A DNA stretch of 64,000 bases, from contig KE546984.1 in the NCBI GenBank assembly GCA_000442125.1, positions 496,001 to 560,000 on the forward strand, in the 5' to 3' direction. Numbering within the stretch: the stretch's first letter is position 1; every line of letters starts with the position of its first letter. The DNA comes from Opeltia flavorubescens (taxonomy: Eukaryota > Ascomycota > Lecanoromycetes > Teloschistales > Teloschistaceae). Below are positions 37,395 to 47,641 of the stretch, in pieces. Position numbers and translations under genes: made by a program. The notes under the pieces are model-generated. The model did no database searches, was not told the DNA's origin, and saw only the letters and a list, made by a program, of their open reading frames with translations.

Positions 37395-38915
37395 TTACGA
37401 GGATCCCCCATCTACCACCAGGTTCGCTCCTGTGATATAGCTGCTGAACCCACTTGCTAAGAACCCTACCACCTTTGCAACTTCGGCAGGGAGGCCGGCG
37501 CGTTCGAGGCCGATGTTGGCGCGTTGGGTCTGGGTTGATTGTGAGATACAGTATTTTGGTTGTCGTTGAGATGGTGGGATGGAAGGGGGGAGACGGAGAG
37601 AAGGGCGACGGGGAGGAAGGAGACGGGGTATGGGAACTTGGGGAGCCGTAAAGGAGAAGATTAGAGGGAGAATTTAGCTACCTCTTTGGTCTGCAAGTTT
37701 GCAGGTGGGAGTTGCGCCGTCATTCCTCGCATATCAAAGTTCGCAAGGTCGACGCCAACGTCAATCTGACCTGGGGAGATGTGGTTGATGCGGATGTTGG
37801 AACCTGGATGCGATCTTCAGCGAATGCACTTTGCGTGTTGAAAGGGAAGAACAGGAGGCAAGTCTTTACAGGTGGTAGAGAAGTAGAAAACAGGAGTCAG
37901 AACGAACCTTTCAGTACTGCAACACCAGACCGTACAACCCCCAAAGCAGCATGAGAGGACATGGTATAACACGGTCCCCAACATCCTATCCTCAAAAACC
38001 GTTAATCAAGAAAAATCCTCTCCAAATACCACCGCCCCCTTCCAAAAACGCGAACAAACATACCACCATACCCCCCCGCCACACTCCCCACCACCACAAT
38101 ACTCCCATATGCAATATCCTTAACCTCCGCATTCGGATAATTCCTCTTCTCACACAACTTCTTCATCGCCGGAGGCGCATACTTGAGCGCAAAGAACGGC
38201 GCATACGAGTTCGCCTCGAAGCATTTCTGTAGGTCCGAGGGCGTGGTGAGTGTTATTGAAGGGGGGCCGAGTAGGCCGGAGCTGCAGACCCAGACATCGA
38301 GGCGGCCCCAGGTGTTGAGGATGTCATCGATGAGGGCGAGGGTGGAGTCTTCGGAGGAGGGGGATAGGGGGTAGGGGATTATTTTTGTGGCGGAGGTGCT
38401 GGTGTTGGATGGAGGTTGTGGGGATGGGGAGCATGCTAGTGGAGGACCATGAGATAGGTAGATGTAGAAGAGAAAGGGAAGATTTGGATGAAATGAAATA
38501 AGAGATATATGATTCTGTGTTATAGCATTTGATACAGGTGTAAATGTCGGAAGTGGTGGTTTGATTCGCAGAATGAGCAGTGGAAGAACGCATAAATAAA
38601 AGTGGAACGGACCGTATATGCATGCTGCTCCATGTGCTAGAGTAACCATACAGGGAACATGTCAGCCATGATACGTCGAATCTCCTCAATAGGCTCCTGA
38701 CGGCAGGCTCCATAGCTTTATACCTGCGAGTTCAGATACAACAGCTTCGCCAACGGGTTGCGTCGCTCCTGTGACTACGCAGACAAAACCATACTACGAG
38801 ATGCCGAACGAATTAGCCCATCCTGACAGACGAGGATGGTAACTCAGAGACCACAGCCTACCAGCTTTCCATCTGCTCGATACGGGGAGAAAGGAGATTT
38901 GGATTCAATATCCAT
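37395..38915 (-). CDS. Short-chain dehydrogenase/reductase-like protein with altered catalytic tetrad
   Basis: Seven exons (38915-38862, 38793-38724, 38636-38613, 38435-38064, 37985-37908, 37803-37682, 37529-37395) give 284 aa. The cofactor loop VTGATQPVGEAVVSELA starts near residue 25 and AHGAACIY lies on a 24-nt exon. NTWGRLDVWVCSSG, SIVVVGSVAGGYGG and GQIDVGVDL complete the Rossmann fold, and the protein ends GANLVVDGGSS. At the catalytic site the classical Tyr-x-x-x-Lys reads CYTMSSHAALG, so Lys is replaced by Ser, and the NNAG motif reads CSSG. The fold is certain; activity and substrate are unknown. Introns include a polypurine/polypyrimidine run (about 37570-37640). Confidence 0.85.
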
Positions 38916-39449
38916 GATTGTCGCGATAGGAGATTGGAACCAGACAGGAAGTCCAGAGGGGAATGGGCAAGAATTACTTAATAATTGAACCTACTATGGA
39001 GGATAGAATGAACTTGAAACCCAACTTATGTACAAAAGGTGAAAAGGCATGATTAGGAGAGGGAACCTATGTATTGTATCTGACGTCGTTGGGATTGATG
39101 TTAATAGCTCCACGGAAAAGCAACTGTGGTTTGCTATCAGCAGTCAGATCGACCGGGGTTTAGCCCCTCTCCTATTGCACCAGGCTATTCTCTATGATAC
39201 ATTTGAGCATTCAAAACGACATTGTAAAAGCTCATATTCAACGAGTTCAGGTCTGTGACCCGGCTATAATAAATATGTGACCCATAATGTTTATTCCCAA
39301 CGCCAACGCCATCATCATTCATCCTTTGTACCTTACACCAGTCATAGTGCCCCATGCCCGCTATAAAATACTACATCCTTGGCTAGGTAATCGCAACAGT
39401 CGTGGTAAAGCTTCGTGCGCCTATCATCTCATCGAGGCGGAAGGCAAAG
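38916..39449. other. Intergenic region between SPT2 and the SDR gene
   Basis: About 530 bases between two minus-strand genes: SPT2 3' UTR and SDR promoter. No gene or repeat was recognised. Confidence 0.5.
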
Positions 39450-40583
39450 TCAATATCTCGGCTTGTGAGCCTTTGCAGCCATGGTCGCTAATTTCTTCTT
39501 GCGATCCTCCTTTTCTTTCTTTAGCTGATTCTCGATCCTCAACTGCTCCTCATCCTCCTTCCTAGCTGCCCTCATTGCGGCTGTCTCTTCCTCTTCGACA
39601 TCCGAAAACCCAGCTTCCATGTCATCGGAATCGTCGGAATACTCTTCTTCCTGCTCATCAATGTCATTGTCTTCATCTTCAGCTTCAGACTCATAGTCTT
39701 TGCCACGACGGTGCGGGTTGGTGGAAGTACTGCGGCTACGGTCATCCCTGGAGGTTTTCCTTCGAGCAGTATCCGCAATGGATGATCGTGGTTTCATTGT
39801 GCCCTTGTATGCAGGTTGCGGCTTCGACGCTGCTGTACCCTTGTAATTTGGTTGAGGAGGCTTCTTTCCGGTTGTGGCAGAACCTTTAGGGATTGCAGGT
39901 GACGGGAGTTTGTCCTTCTCTCGGCTAAGAGCTCTTTCGCGGATGTCCTTTGGATCTCCTTTGCCTTTGGGTAGCAGGCCCTTTTTCCTCATCAGAATCT
40001 CCTTCTTTGCACTGATTGCCTCCTTGGGTTTGTGCTTGATAACTCCGACCACAGGTTTGTTGTTGGCGCTAGCTCGAGCCATGATCTCTGCGTAAGAACC
40101 CTTCTTCGGTGCAGCTTTGGAAGTATCTGCGTTTGGTGTATTGGGAGAAACAGAAGTGGGACTAGGCCGGCTGGTGCCACGATAAGGAACCGTAAGAGCG
40201 GATTTCGAAGTGGAAATAGTTGGCCTTGCGATTTCTTTCGATGGTAAGGCTGCCGTGGAGGATGAGATGCCATTCGCTTGCCCTTGCCTCTGCTCTACTT
40301 TGACCACTTTTGCTGCCGGCACAGGATGAACATCCTCCGCTTTTCGCTTTCGACCTTGAACAGCAGAGTCGTTTTGATAGATTGAAGGCCGCTGGTGTAC
40401 ATCGGAATGTGGTGTTGGACTGAGTATCTGCGGCTTGGATCCAAGCTGGAGCTGCGTTGTCGGTGACTTCACTTGCTGGCTATCTCCACCTATAGTGCTG
40501 AGTACGGAGTTGAGGAACTGATTAGAGAGATTAGTCCCGCCATGATGGGAAGATCCATAAATGGTGGGATGACTCACGCTCAT
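39450..40583 (-). CDS. SPT2: Spt2 histone chaperone / chromatin protein
   Basis: Exons 40583-40578 (6 nt, Met-Ser) and 40517-39450 give 357 aa. Spliced, the protein starts MSFLNSVLSTIGG, the usual N-terminus of fungal Spt2. The middle is Lys/Pro/Ser-rich with KGSYAEIMARA and PKDIRERALSREKDKL. The acidic stretch (ESEAEDEDNDIDEQEEEYSD) and the final helical region (DVEEEETAAMRAARKEDEEQ through KEKEDRKKKLATMAAKAHKP) match the SPT2 C-terminal histone H3-H4 binding domain. Spt2 keeps nucleosomes in place during transcription elongation. The 60-nt intron reads through without a stop. It is divergent from RPP2. Confidence 0.93.
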   Translation of the reverse strand: MSVSHPTIYGSSHHGGTNLSNQFLNSVLSTIGGDSQQVKSPTTQLQLGSKPQILSPTPHSDVHQRPSIYQNDSAVQGRKRKAEDVHPVPAAKVVKVEQRQGQANGISSSTAALPSKEIARPTISTSKSALTVPYRGTSRPSPTSVSPNTPNADTSKAAPKKGSYAEIMARASANNKPVVGVIKHKPKEAISAKKEILMRKKGLLPKGKGDPKDIRERALSREKDKLPSPAIPKGSATTGKKPPQPNYKGTAASKPQPAYKGTMKPRSSIADTARRKTSRDDRSRSTSTNPHRRGKDYESEAEDEDNDIDEQEEEYSDDSDDMEAGFSDVEEEETAAMRAARKEDEEQLRIENQLKKEKEDRKKKLATMAAKAHKPRY

Positions 40584-41104
40584 GACTGGGTGTAGCAATG
40601 AGGCGCCAAAGGACCTTTTTTATCGCCTATGGTTGGTATGTAGTAGAAGGCTCATAATTACCAAAGCCAAATGTTTAGCTAAGAAAAGGGAGAATGGAAT
40701 GTTAAAAGAGATCAGCTTTATAACATAAAGCAACGGGCACAGGTAGCTTAGAGATAAGGAAGTTGATGAAGTGATTGAAGGCCCTTGTCACTGAAACTTG
40801 GCGCCTCATTCTGAATGAGGCAAAGGCTGTCGCTAAGTAAGCCCTACGACTAGCGTCCCAAAGACCGCACCCACACACAAATTAAATCGGCTCAAAACAT
40901 CTAACTCTACGAAACCTTGACTCGCCTCAAACACCCATAAGAACTCGACGTGTTCAGTCTCCGCTCAGTGGCGGTTAAATCGATTGACGCTCCTGTTCGC
41001 ACCGTTTCAAAACCAATCACAAGTCTAAAATGTAAGACAACGCTTTGCTAATCCAGATTCGTGGAAACGCAAAAGCTAATAAAAAATTCAGCTGATAAAT
41101 CAAA
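40584..41104. promoter_or_regulatory. Divergent promoter between SPT2 and RPP2
   Basis: About 520 bases between start codons. A short C/A-rich run (about 40868-40880, ACCGCACCCACACACAA) may be a ribosomal-protein promoter element, an inference from position only. Part of the RPP2 leader may contain an intron. Confidence 0.4.
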
Positions 41105-41508
41105 ATGAAGCATCTCGCAGCCTACCTTCTCCTCGGCCTCGGTGGCAATACTTCTCCCTCCGCAGACGACATCAAGGGTGTCCTTTCCTCTGTCGGAATT
41201 GATGCAGACGATGAGCGTTTGGATAAGCTGATCAGCGAGCTTGACGGCAAGGATATCCAGGAGGTATGGATAAACCGTCTCTTTAGTGGAACACCTCCTA
41301 TGTGCGTTTATGCTGACAGGAGAGATAGCTCATCAAGGAAGGCTCTACAAAACTTGCGTCTGTTCCCTCTGGCGGAGGAGGCGGCGCCGCTGCTCCAACT
41401 GCTGGTGGAGGTGGCGGGGGTGCGGCCCCGGAGGAAAAGAAGGAAGAGAAGGCACCAGAGCCTGAAGAAGAGTCGGACGACGACATGGGTCTCGATCTTT
41501 TCGGCTAA
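41105..41508 (+). CDS. RPP2: 60S acidic ribosomal stalk protein P2
   Basis: Exons 41105-41263 and 41329-41508 give 112 aa, the normal length. [20 protein letters not shown] and [20 protein letters not shown] form the dimerisation domain. A Gly/Ala hinge follows, then an acidic tail ending [10 protein letters not shown], the conserved sequence that recruits elongation factors and GTPase activators. An AATAAA lies about 76 bases after the stop. It converges with CYS3. Confidence 0.98.
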
Positions 41509-41709
41509 AATCCTCGTACGAATAGTCTAGGACCTTGGGGCATGACAAATCACCAATCCTCGAATCCCGTATCCAAGTATGAAAATAAATAAGATGTCTA
41601 AATTGGCATGCGAGTGATCTATTGCTTTTTCCTTCTAATTTTCCCAGCGCCATTTCAGCCATCCTCCCCAAATTGTCGTCTAAGCCTACAGCGCCATCAG
41701 ATGCAGATT

Positions 41710-43137
41710 CTATATGACGACTGACATATGTGATGAGTGCCCGTTGGTCTCCTTCCAGCCGTTGATTTTTGGTCCGACTACCGCTTTCTCCAAAGCCTGC
41801 ATCACATCCGCCTTCAGGTCCTCCGCATCTTCGACTCCACAACTGATTCTTACCAAATCATCCCAAACTCCCGCCTTTTCTCTTTGATCTTTGGGAATGC
41901 CAGCGTGGGTCATGCTACTGGGCACCTCCACCAGACTCTCCACGCCCCCTAAACTCTCAGCCAGCGTAAAGAGGTTTGTGCTTTGGCAAAATCGTTCCGC
42001 AGTCGCATTGCCACCTTTGATGCGGAAACTTAGCATTCCCCCACCCATGCCGTCGCGGTGTTGCTTCAAAGCGATTTTGCGTTGCGGGTGCGATGGTAGA
42101 CCAGGGTAGTTCACTAATGTTACATGAGGGGAATCGATGAGAGCAGTGGCGATGACGTTGGCGTTGCGAGAGGCTTCGCGAGCGCGGAGATGGAGGGTCT
42201 TGAGGCCGCGATGAGCGAGCCAGCAGTCAAAAGCTGAAGGAACGGCGCCGATGGCGTTTTGGAGGAACTTCAAACGCTTATGCAGGGTTTCGGAATTAAA
42301 GGCTGCAGCGCCCATGAGCACATCCTGCGGACAAGTCAGCTTTTAGTGCAAGGGTAAATCCTCCTGCGGGCTGCCTACCGAATGGCCATTGATGTATTTT
42401 GTAACTGAATGCATAACGATGTCCGCCCCATGATCCAGCGGATTCTGGACATATGGGCTCATAAAGGTATTATCAACCACGACCATGATGCCATGCTGGT
42501 GTGCTATCGTAGCAACCTTGCGTATATCAACCAAGGTCAAGGTAGGATTGCTGGGACTTTCAATCCATATCAATTTCGTTTCGTCCGGCCGTATCAACTC
42601 CGCTACGTCAACCTCGATAGTGGGAGAGAATGTCACTTGAACGCCATGTGCAGAAGCGACTTGTGTGAAATAGCGATGAGTACCACCGTAAACATCGGAT
42701 ACGGAGACCACATGGGAGCCAGCGGCAAGAGACTGAAGGATTATGGCGGTTGTGGCGGAGCCAGATGAGAAAGCGAGGGCGAAGCGGGCATGTTCGAGAG
42801 CTGCAACGGCGTTTTCGAAGTTCTCCCTAATCTCAGTCAGGCTTGTAAGGCTGTCTATGAACGTTTTCCCCACCTGTTCGGATTTGAGCTTCTCACATAT
42901 TCAAATTCGCCAATGGGCTTGCCAACCCCAGACTGTGCGAAAGTGGTAGAGAGTGAGATCTGGTGTCATTCAGCATAATCATCGGATATCAAAGAGAGGT
43001 AGGCAATGTACGGGTTCAATGACAGCACCAGTTACTGGGTCGTGGGGGCTTCCTGCATGAACTGCTAATGTACCAAATCTGTGGATAGGTGAAGGTGCCC
43101 GAGGTGGAGTCTCGATTGGTTCGTCGTGGGGGGCCAT
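41710..43137 (-). CDS. CYS3: Cystathionine gamma-lyase
   Basis: Exons 43137-43012, 42959-42874, 42826-42379 and 42324-41710 give 424 aa. FGTLAVHAGSPHDPVTGAVI and EYVRSSNPNRENFE are family N-terminal motifs. The PLP lysine lies in HSVTKYINGHSD near residue 212, with DNTFMSPYVQNP upstream as the conserved Asp motif. RGLKTLHLRA and LGGVESLVEVPSSMTH identify the gamma-lyase/synthase family. The yeast-like Glu-Val pair in the last motif favours the lyase over cystathionine beta-lyase. It cleaves cystathionine to cysteine in transsulfuration. No obvious CYS3/MetR site (ATGRYRYCAT) was found in the roughly 500-base upstream region. Confidence 0.94.
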
Positions 43138-43643
43138 GCTGCAGTAGGTTTGGAGGAAATGTCGTATGAGGGAAGGTAGCCGGATGAATCGAATTCTGCC
43201 GATCAGACAAAAACGTCAAGATTCTGTCTTCTATATGCAGAGAAATCCATCTGACCAATCTTACATCCGCGTACGGAGTATTCAATTTCTCCGAAGCATT
43301 CGTGTGTAACTCAGCCGCAACCAGACTTCGATGACGCGATTTCCCATTCAATGAACGCAATTCTTCATCTAATCTTATCATCTTACATTCTGTTGGATAG
43401 GGGTAATGGAATTCCTACAAGGATATGTCGGTGCCTTGCTCTAGTATGATGCAGCTCAATTTCTCAATACAAAGGATTGTACCTCTAAAGATGCTTCGTG
43501 ACTTCTGTGATCAAAAGCTTTCCAAATGAAGATGTTAGCGGTATTGTAAGGAGTATGTTTCAGCCTTCCTCCTTCTAATATATGCTGAATAGCTATTGCA
43601 AGATATATATTTAAAGTGCGCTAATAATGCTGACAAATTTCAT
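43138..43643. other. Intergenic region between NUFIP1-like gene and CYS3
   Basis: About 500 bases between two minus-strand genes, holding the CYS3 promoter and the NUFIP1-like 3' UTR. A frame covering 43016-43381 is antisense in register only and not called. Confidence 0.5.
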
Positions 43644-45990
43644 TTATACCGCCTTCACTTGGGTATCATGCGTTATACCGTGCTCCTGCTCATTTGATGT
43701 TGCTCCCTCCGCCCTTGCTTTCTCCTGTTCTTGTTCTACCAACTGTTCAATCCACAATTAGCTAAACGGAAAACCCGTCAACGACCGTAGAACAACACAT
43801 ACCCGTTGATGTAAACTCTTCCGCTCCGGTTTAGAGAGCACGCTCTTCTCAGCCTTCTTCTGTCCTCGATCGGGAAGCGCATGCCGCCACCTGCATCTCT
43901 TTCCTCTTCTGCACCGTCCTGACCGAAGGAAGTCTCGACAGATTGCCTTATCTTTGTTGTTGCTTTTCTTGGGGGCCAAAACCTTCAGAGGCCTCGCTCG
44001 ACGTGAACTCTTCGTTTCTGGACCTTCGCTGTCTGATTCAGATGTGGAGGAAGAAGAAGATCCGCTGGAGGTCGTTTCCTCTTCGTCATCTGAGGATTCA
44101 TCGGAATGTTCAGCGGTATCAGAACTTGAGGAGGCAATTGAACTGTCGAGGTCTTCTTGTCTCGTCGGGGCATGCGCATCAGGCACACCATGGCTGCCCG
44201 AAGTAGGGTTATCGAACGGTTTGTGGCTCGTTGCCGAGACATCAACCACAGTAGACTCTGGTTTGGACGATGGGTCATCATCTTTGTCCGGCACGGCAGG
44301 CTGAGAAGTCGGCGTTAACGGATCTGGCACTGAGCTTTGAGGCTCTTGTTTTTCTTCTTCCATGCTATTCAGTGTCGGTTGTGAGCCCTTGAAAGAATGA
44401 TCAGTCTCAACCCTCGGAAGCGGTCCTACGGCTATGCTGGAGCCACTCTGTCTTTCTTGATCATGGGATTCAGTAGCTTCCGCTTTCACTGCTTCTTGAC
44501 AGCGATCCTCTACAGTCTTTGCCTCGGGACTACTGTGGTACCTCATCCTTTTCGCTTCATGGGTATGGGCTTCATTAGCCTCTTGGGGAGCGCTGCGTTT
44601 TAGAGTCTTCGCTTCTGCTTTGGCGGCACGTCGTTCTTCTTTCTCAAGCTTTCGACGAAGTTTCTCAACCTTAAGCTTAGACTTCTCTGCCGCCGCTTGC
44701 TCTGCAGCCTTCTTATCTTTCTCTAGCGTCTTCAGCTGTCTCTCCAGTAGCTTCTTCGCTTTCAACGCATCCCTTTCTTCCTTTAGCTTCCGCAAATGAG
44801 CGTCGTTCTCAGCTTTACGAGCTAGCGTAGGAAAATTTCTCCTGCGTTCTTCGATCCACGAGGCAATATCGTTAGAAGACTGCAAAACTGAGGTTTGACC
44901 CTTGTAGGTGAATTTAAGTCTAGTGAAATCAGCCAAAACACCAAGTCAAGATAAAGATTATTTACTCATGACCTGGGGTTCCTGACGTAGCAACGGTCGA
45001 TGCGAGCTTCAGCTCTTCGTCACTATCTTCATCTTCACTGCTCGAAAGGTGCTCTTCCGCCTTTGGCGTTAGCCCTAGCTGATTGACACGTCGTTTTTTC
45101 TTTTTAGGTTTCTTCGACTCTTCCTGCAGGGCTGGTGGCTTCGTGGGTAAAGGGTTTCCGAAACTCGGGACTGCTGGCGCAACTTGAGTCCTACGGAAAG
45201 ATTCATGGGAAGAACGAGTGGTATCCGCCCGTCCTCTCCCCGGGAAAGAACCTCGACCACGCCTTTGCTGATTTGAAGATCTATGCCGGTCACGTTGCGA
45301 ATCGTACGATGAGCCTTGTCGGTATGTAGAGGTTGATCCCGACGAATAATGCTCGTAGTTTGCGGAGGCACGGTCGTGGTCGTTCAGGGGAAGCAGCTTT
45401 AGATTAGTGTCTGATTGATCACCAAACCCCAATCGAAGAGGAGGGCCCATGGCGACGGGAGGACTTGCATATCTGTGGCTGGAATGCTGAGCTGTTGCAT
45501 AAAGAGACTGATGTGGCTGTTGTTGCGGTGCATGAGGATTATATACATGTGGATTAAATGCGTATGAGGCGCCGTGCGGTTGAGGGTTTGGATAGGACGG
45601 GTGATGGAATGGGTATGTAGGCTGATGATGTGATTGAGGGGCTACTGAAGCATATGGCGGAGGTGGATTACTGTACGTACTACGGATATCCGCCAGGTAC
45701 TGAGCATGTTGAGCAGAAGGATAATTGGGTAAAGGATATTTGCCGCCATCATACTGGGTTTCATTGCTGGTTGCATAGCTTGCAGCGTGAACAGTATCCC
45801 GTATATCAATGTGACCACCGCCTCTTGAACCCCGGTGGTTGTGGCCTCGACCTCTCCCTCTTGATCCACGTTCCCATCTTTTGTCTCCTCGCCCTCTTGA
45901 GAAACCGCTGCTCCCAGATGCTACTTGTGCATACGCGTTTTGTGGCGGAGGAGGAGGCGGAGGAGGGAATGCGAAAGAGTTTGCACTCAT
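43644..45990 (-). CDS. NUFIP1: NUFIP1-like protein (box C/D snoRNP assembly factor)
   Basis: Exons 45990-44966, 44919-43803 and 43742-43644 give 746 aa. The N-terminus is a poly-Pro stretch followed by Gly/Arg and His/Tyr/Pro-rich disorder. The conserved peptide of NUFIP1/Rsa1 straddles the first intron: NQLGLTPKAEEHLSSSEDED, then LKFTYKGQTSVLQSSNDIAS and WIEERRRNFPT. A Lys/Glu coiled coil and acidic Ser-rich region follow, then a CCCH finger (CRDFLRSGRCRRGKRCRWRH). After the second intron come LVEQEQEKARAEG and a short tail. NUFIP1/Rsa1 binds Snu13 in snoRNP assembly. Start is ATG 45990; an upstream GTG extends the frame but is not a start. It is divergent from RPC25 at 232 bases. Confidence 0.88.
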
Positions 45991-46222
45991 CGCCTGACCT
46001 CCTAAACTTCTGCTCACAGACTTTTATCAGATCTTACAACAGAGCATTTGACCGGTGGAGATGGAAAGCTGCTGATATGGAGACCGCGCTAATCTTCATT
46101 CGATCGGCATGGAGATCGGTACGGACGGGGGTTTCCTGGATCCGAATCAAAGATCCACCATAGAATCAGGTTTTCCTCTCATTCTCTTCAAGGTCTCGAT
46201 TTTCCTAGAATGTACATCCTCG

Positions 46223-47144
46223 ATGTTCATATTGGTACGTGTACCCAATTGAATGCAGATTCGGCTAATGAAGTGCTGGATTATGCAGACTACGATCTCG
46301 GACCTTGTCCAGATCTCCCCAGAAGATTTTCAGAAACCTAGTGCTGAGAGTATCGAGGACTGTCTAAATACAAAATATGCCAATAAAGTATGCACTGTAC
46401 CCACTTTGATTTTGCTTTTTTTTTGACCCGTATGTTCAAGGTGATCCAAAAGACTGGCTTATGCATTTGTGTCTACGATATACTCGCGGCTTCAGATGGC
46501 CTCATTGGTCATGGCACTGGCATCGTGAACGTCAATGGCAAGCTTCCCTCGAAATTAAATATCAACCACCCTGGCTAAGTGGTCCAAGTCGAGTTTCGAC
46601 TTATCGTGTTTCGACCCTTCAAGGGCGAAATCATCTCGGGGAAAATCATTAGCGCTTCAGAAGACGGCATGAGAAGTATAGCATTTTCTTGATGGCAAAG
46701 AGAATGGGATTGACATCGATTAGTCGCATTGGACTTTTTCGACGACATCTTTGTTCCGGCGGGACTATTGTTCCCTGATAGCTCTTTGTATGTCCACTAT
46801 TTGACCTTACCTCCTTATCCTTCATCCTCCGAATAGCTGTAAGTCAAGATGCCCTGATTACTTTCCTATAGCAATGCTCAAGAGCAATGCTGGGTTTGGT
46901 CCAATGATGGACAGGAGTACTTCTTCGACAAGACGGACTGGGTGCGCTTCCGTGTAGAGCAGGAGCACTGGACGGATTTATCCCCAATTGCTCCATCGGA
47001 GCGGGAAAATGCGGCGCTTTCTGAACGAAAGAGCCCGTACAGCATGACGGTATGCGTTTTCAGAATCCGCTCCACAGCAACATGAGCTGAATTGCATAGG
47101 CTTCTATGATGCAAAGCGGGCTTGGTCCGGTACAATGGTGGTAA
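46223..47144 (+). CDS. RPC25: RNA polymerase III subunit Rpc25 (RPC8), with apparent one-base frameshift
   Basis: Seven exons: 46223-46234 (12 nt), 46290-46387, 46441-46537, 46589-46675, 46724-46787, 46872-47049 and 47100-47144. The protein reads MFILTTISDLVQIS, then after a one-base shift PEDFQKPSAESIED, ANKVIQKTGLCICVYDILAA, IVNVNVEFRLIVFRPFKGE, ALDFFDDIFVPAGLLFPDSS and ends GLGPVQWW. This is the Rpb7-like stalk subunit that pairs with Rpc17. Lengths sum to 581 nt, one short of a whole frame. The break is in exon 2 near 46317-46321 at a run of three Cs where four would keep the conserved reading. The third intron (46538-46588) has a GC donor. Sequencing error is the simplest cause. Confidence 0.9.
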
Positions 47145-47641
47145 ATCATGCCAACCTTCAAGCTGCTACCAGGGATATAGCCCTGCTGGTTGAAGTGGGC
47201 TATTCAGACAGAATCTTGAGCCTTTGACGCGCTGTCATAAAGCCTGTGCTGATTCTGTCATCACAATATCTGACATCCAAATTCCAAATTGATGTTTCTG
47301 TAACGTCATAGAAAACTCACCTTCTATCTTCTATCTTCTGTGCCTCGTCAAAGATAACGGAATTTCAGTCTGTCATCTTCATACACCCGATGTGCATCTA
47401 TTGTCAATCTGCATTCGCCTAAAGTACAGTTGCAATGCGGATTCAAGCAGATCGTATTAGTATTAAGATTATTTTTCAATTCTTTATTGTCACTCTTCAC
47501 TTAGTCTTCTATTCCTGACCTCTTCTTCAACNTTCCACTTCGGCTTTCTATTGGAAGCTATCAGGACAAGAGTCCATCTCAGTCCTAAAGCACTACTACA
47601 TTCTGTACTCCACGTGCTCGAGATCTCACTACCGCTTTTTG
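47145..47641. other. Intergenic region between RPC25 and BTB-like gene
   Basis: About 500 bases with one N at 47532. AT-rich, with several CTTCTATTC-like runs. No gene was recognised. Confidence 0.5.

Noticed and set aside
45991-46017. N-terminal extension of the NUFIP1-like protein (SRSLGGQA)
   Set aside because: The frame begins at GTG rather than ATG; ATG 45990 is the sensible start.
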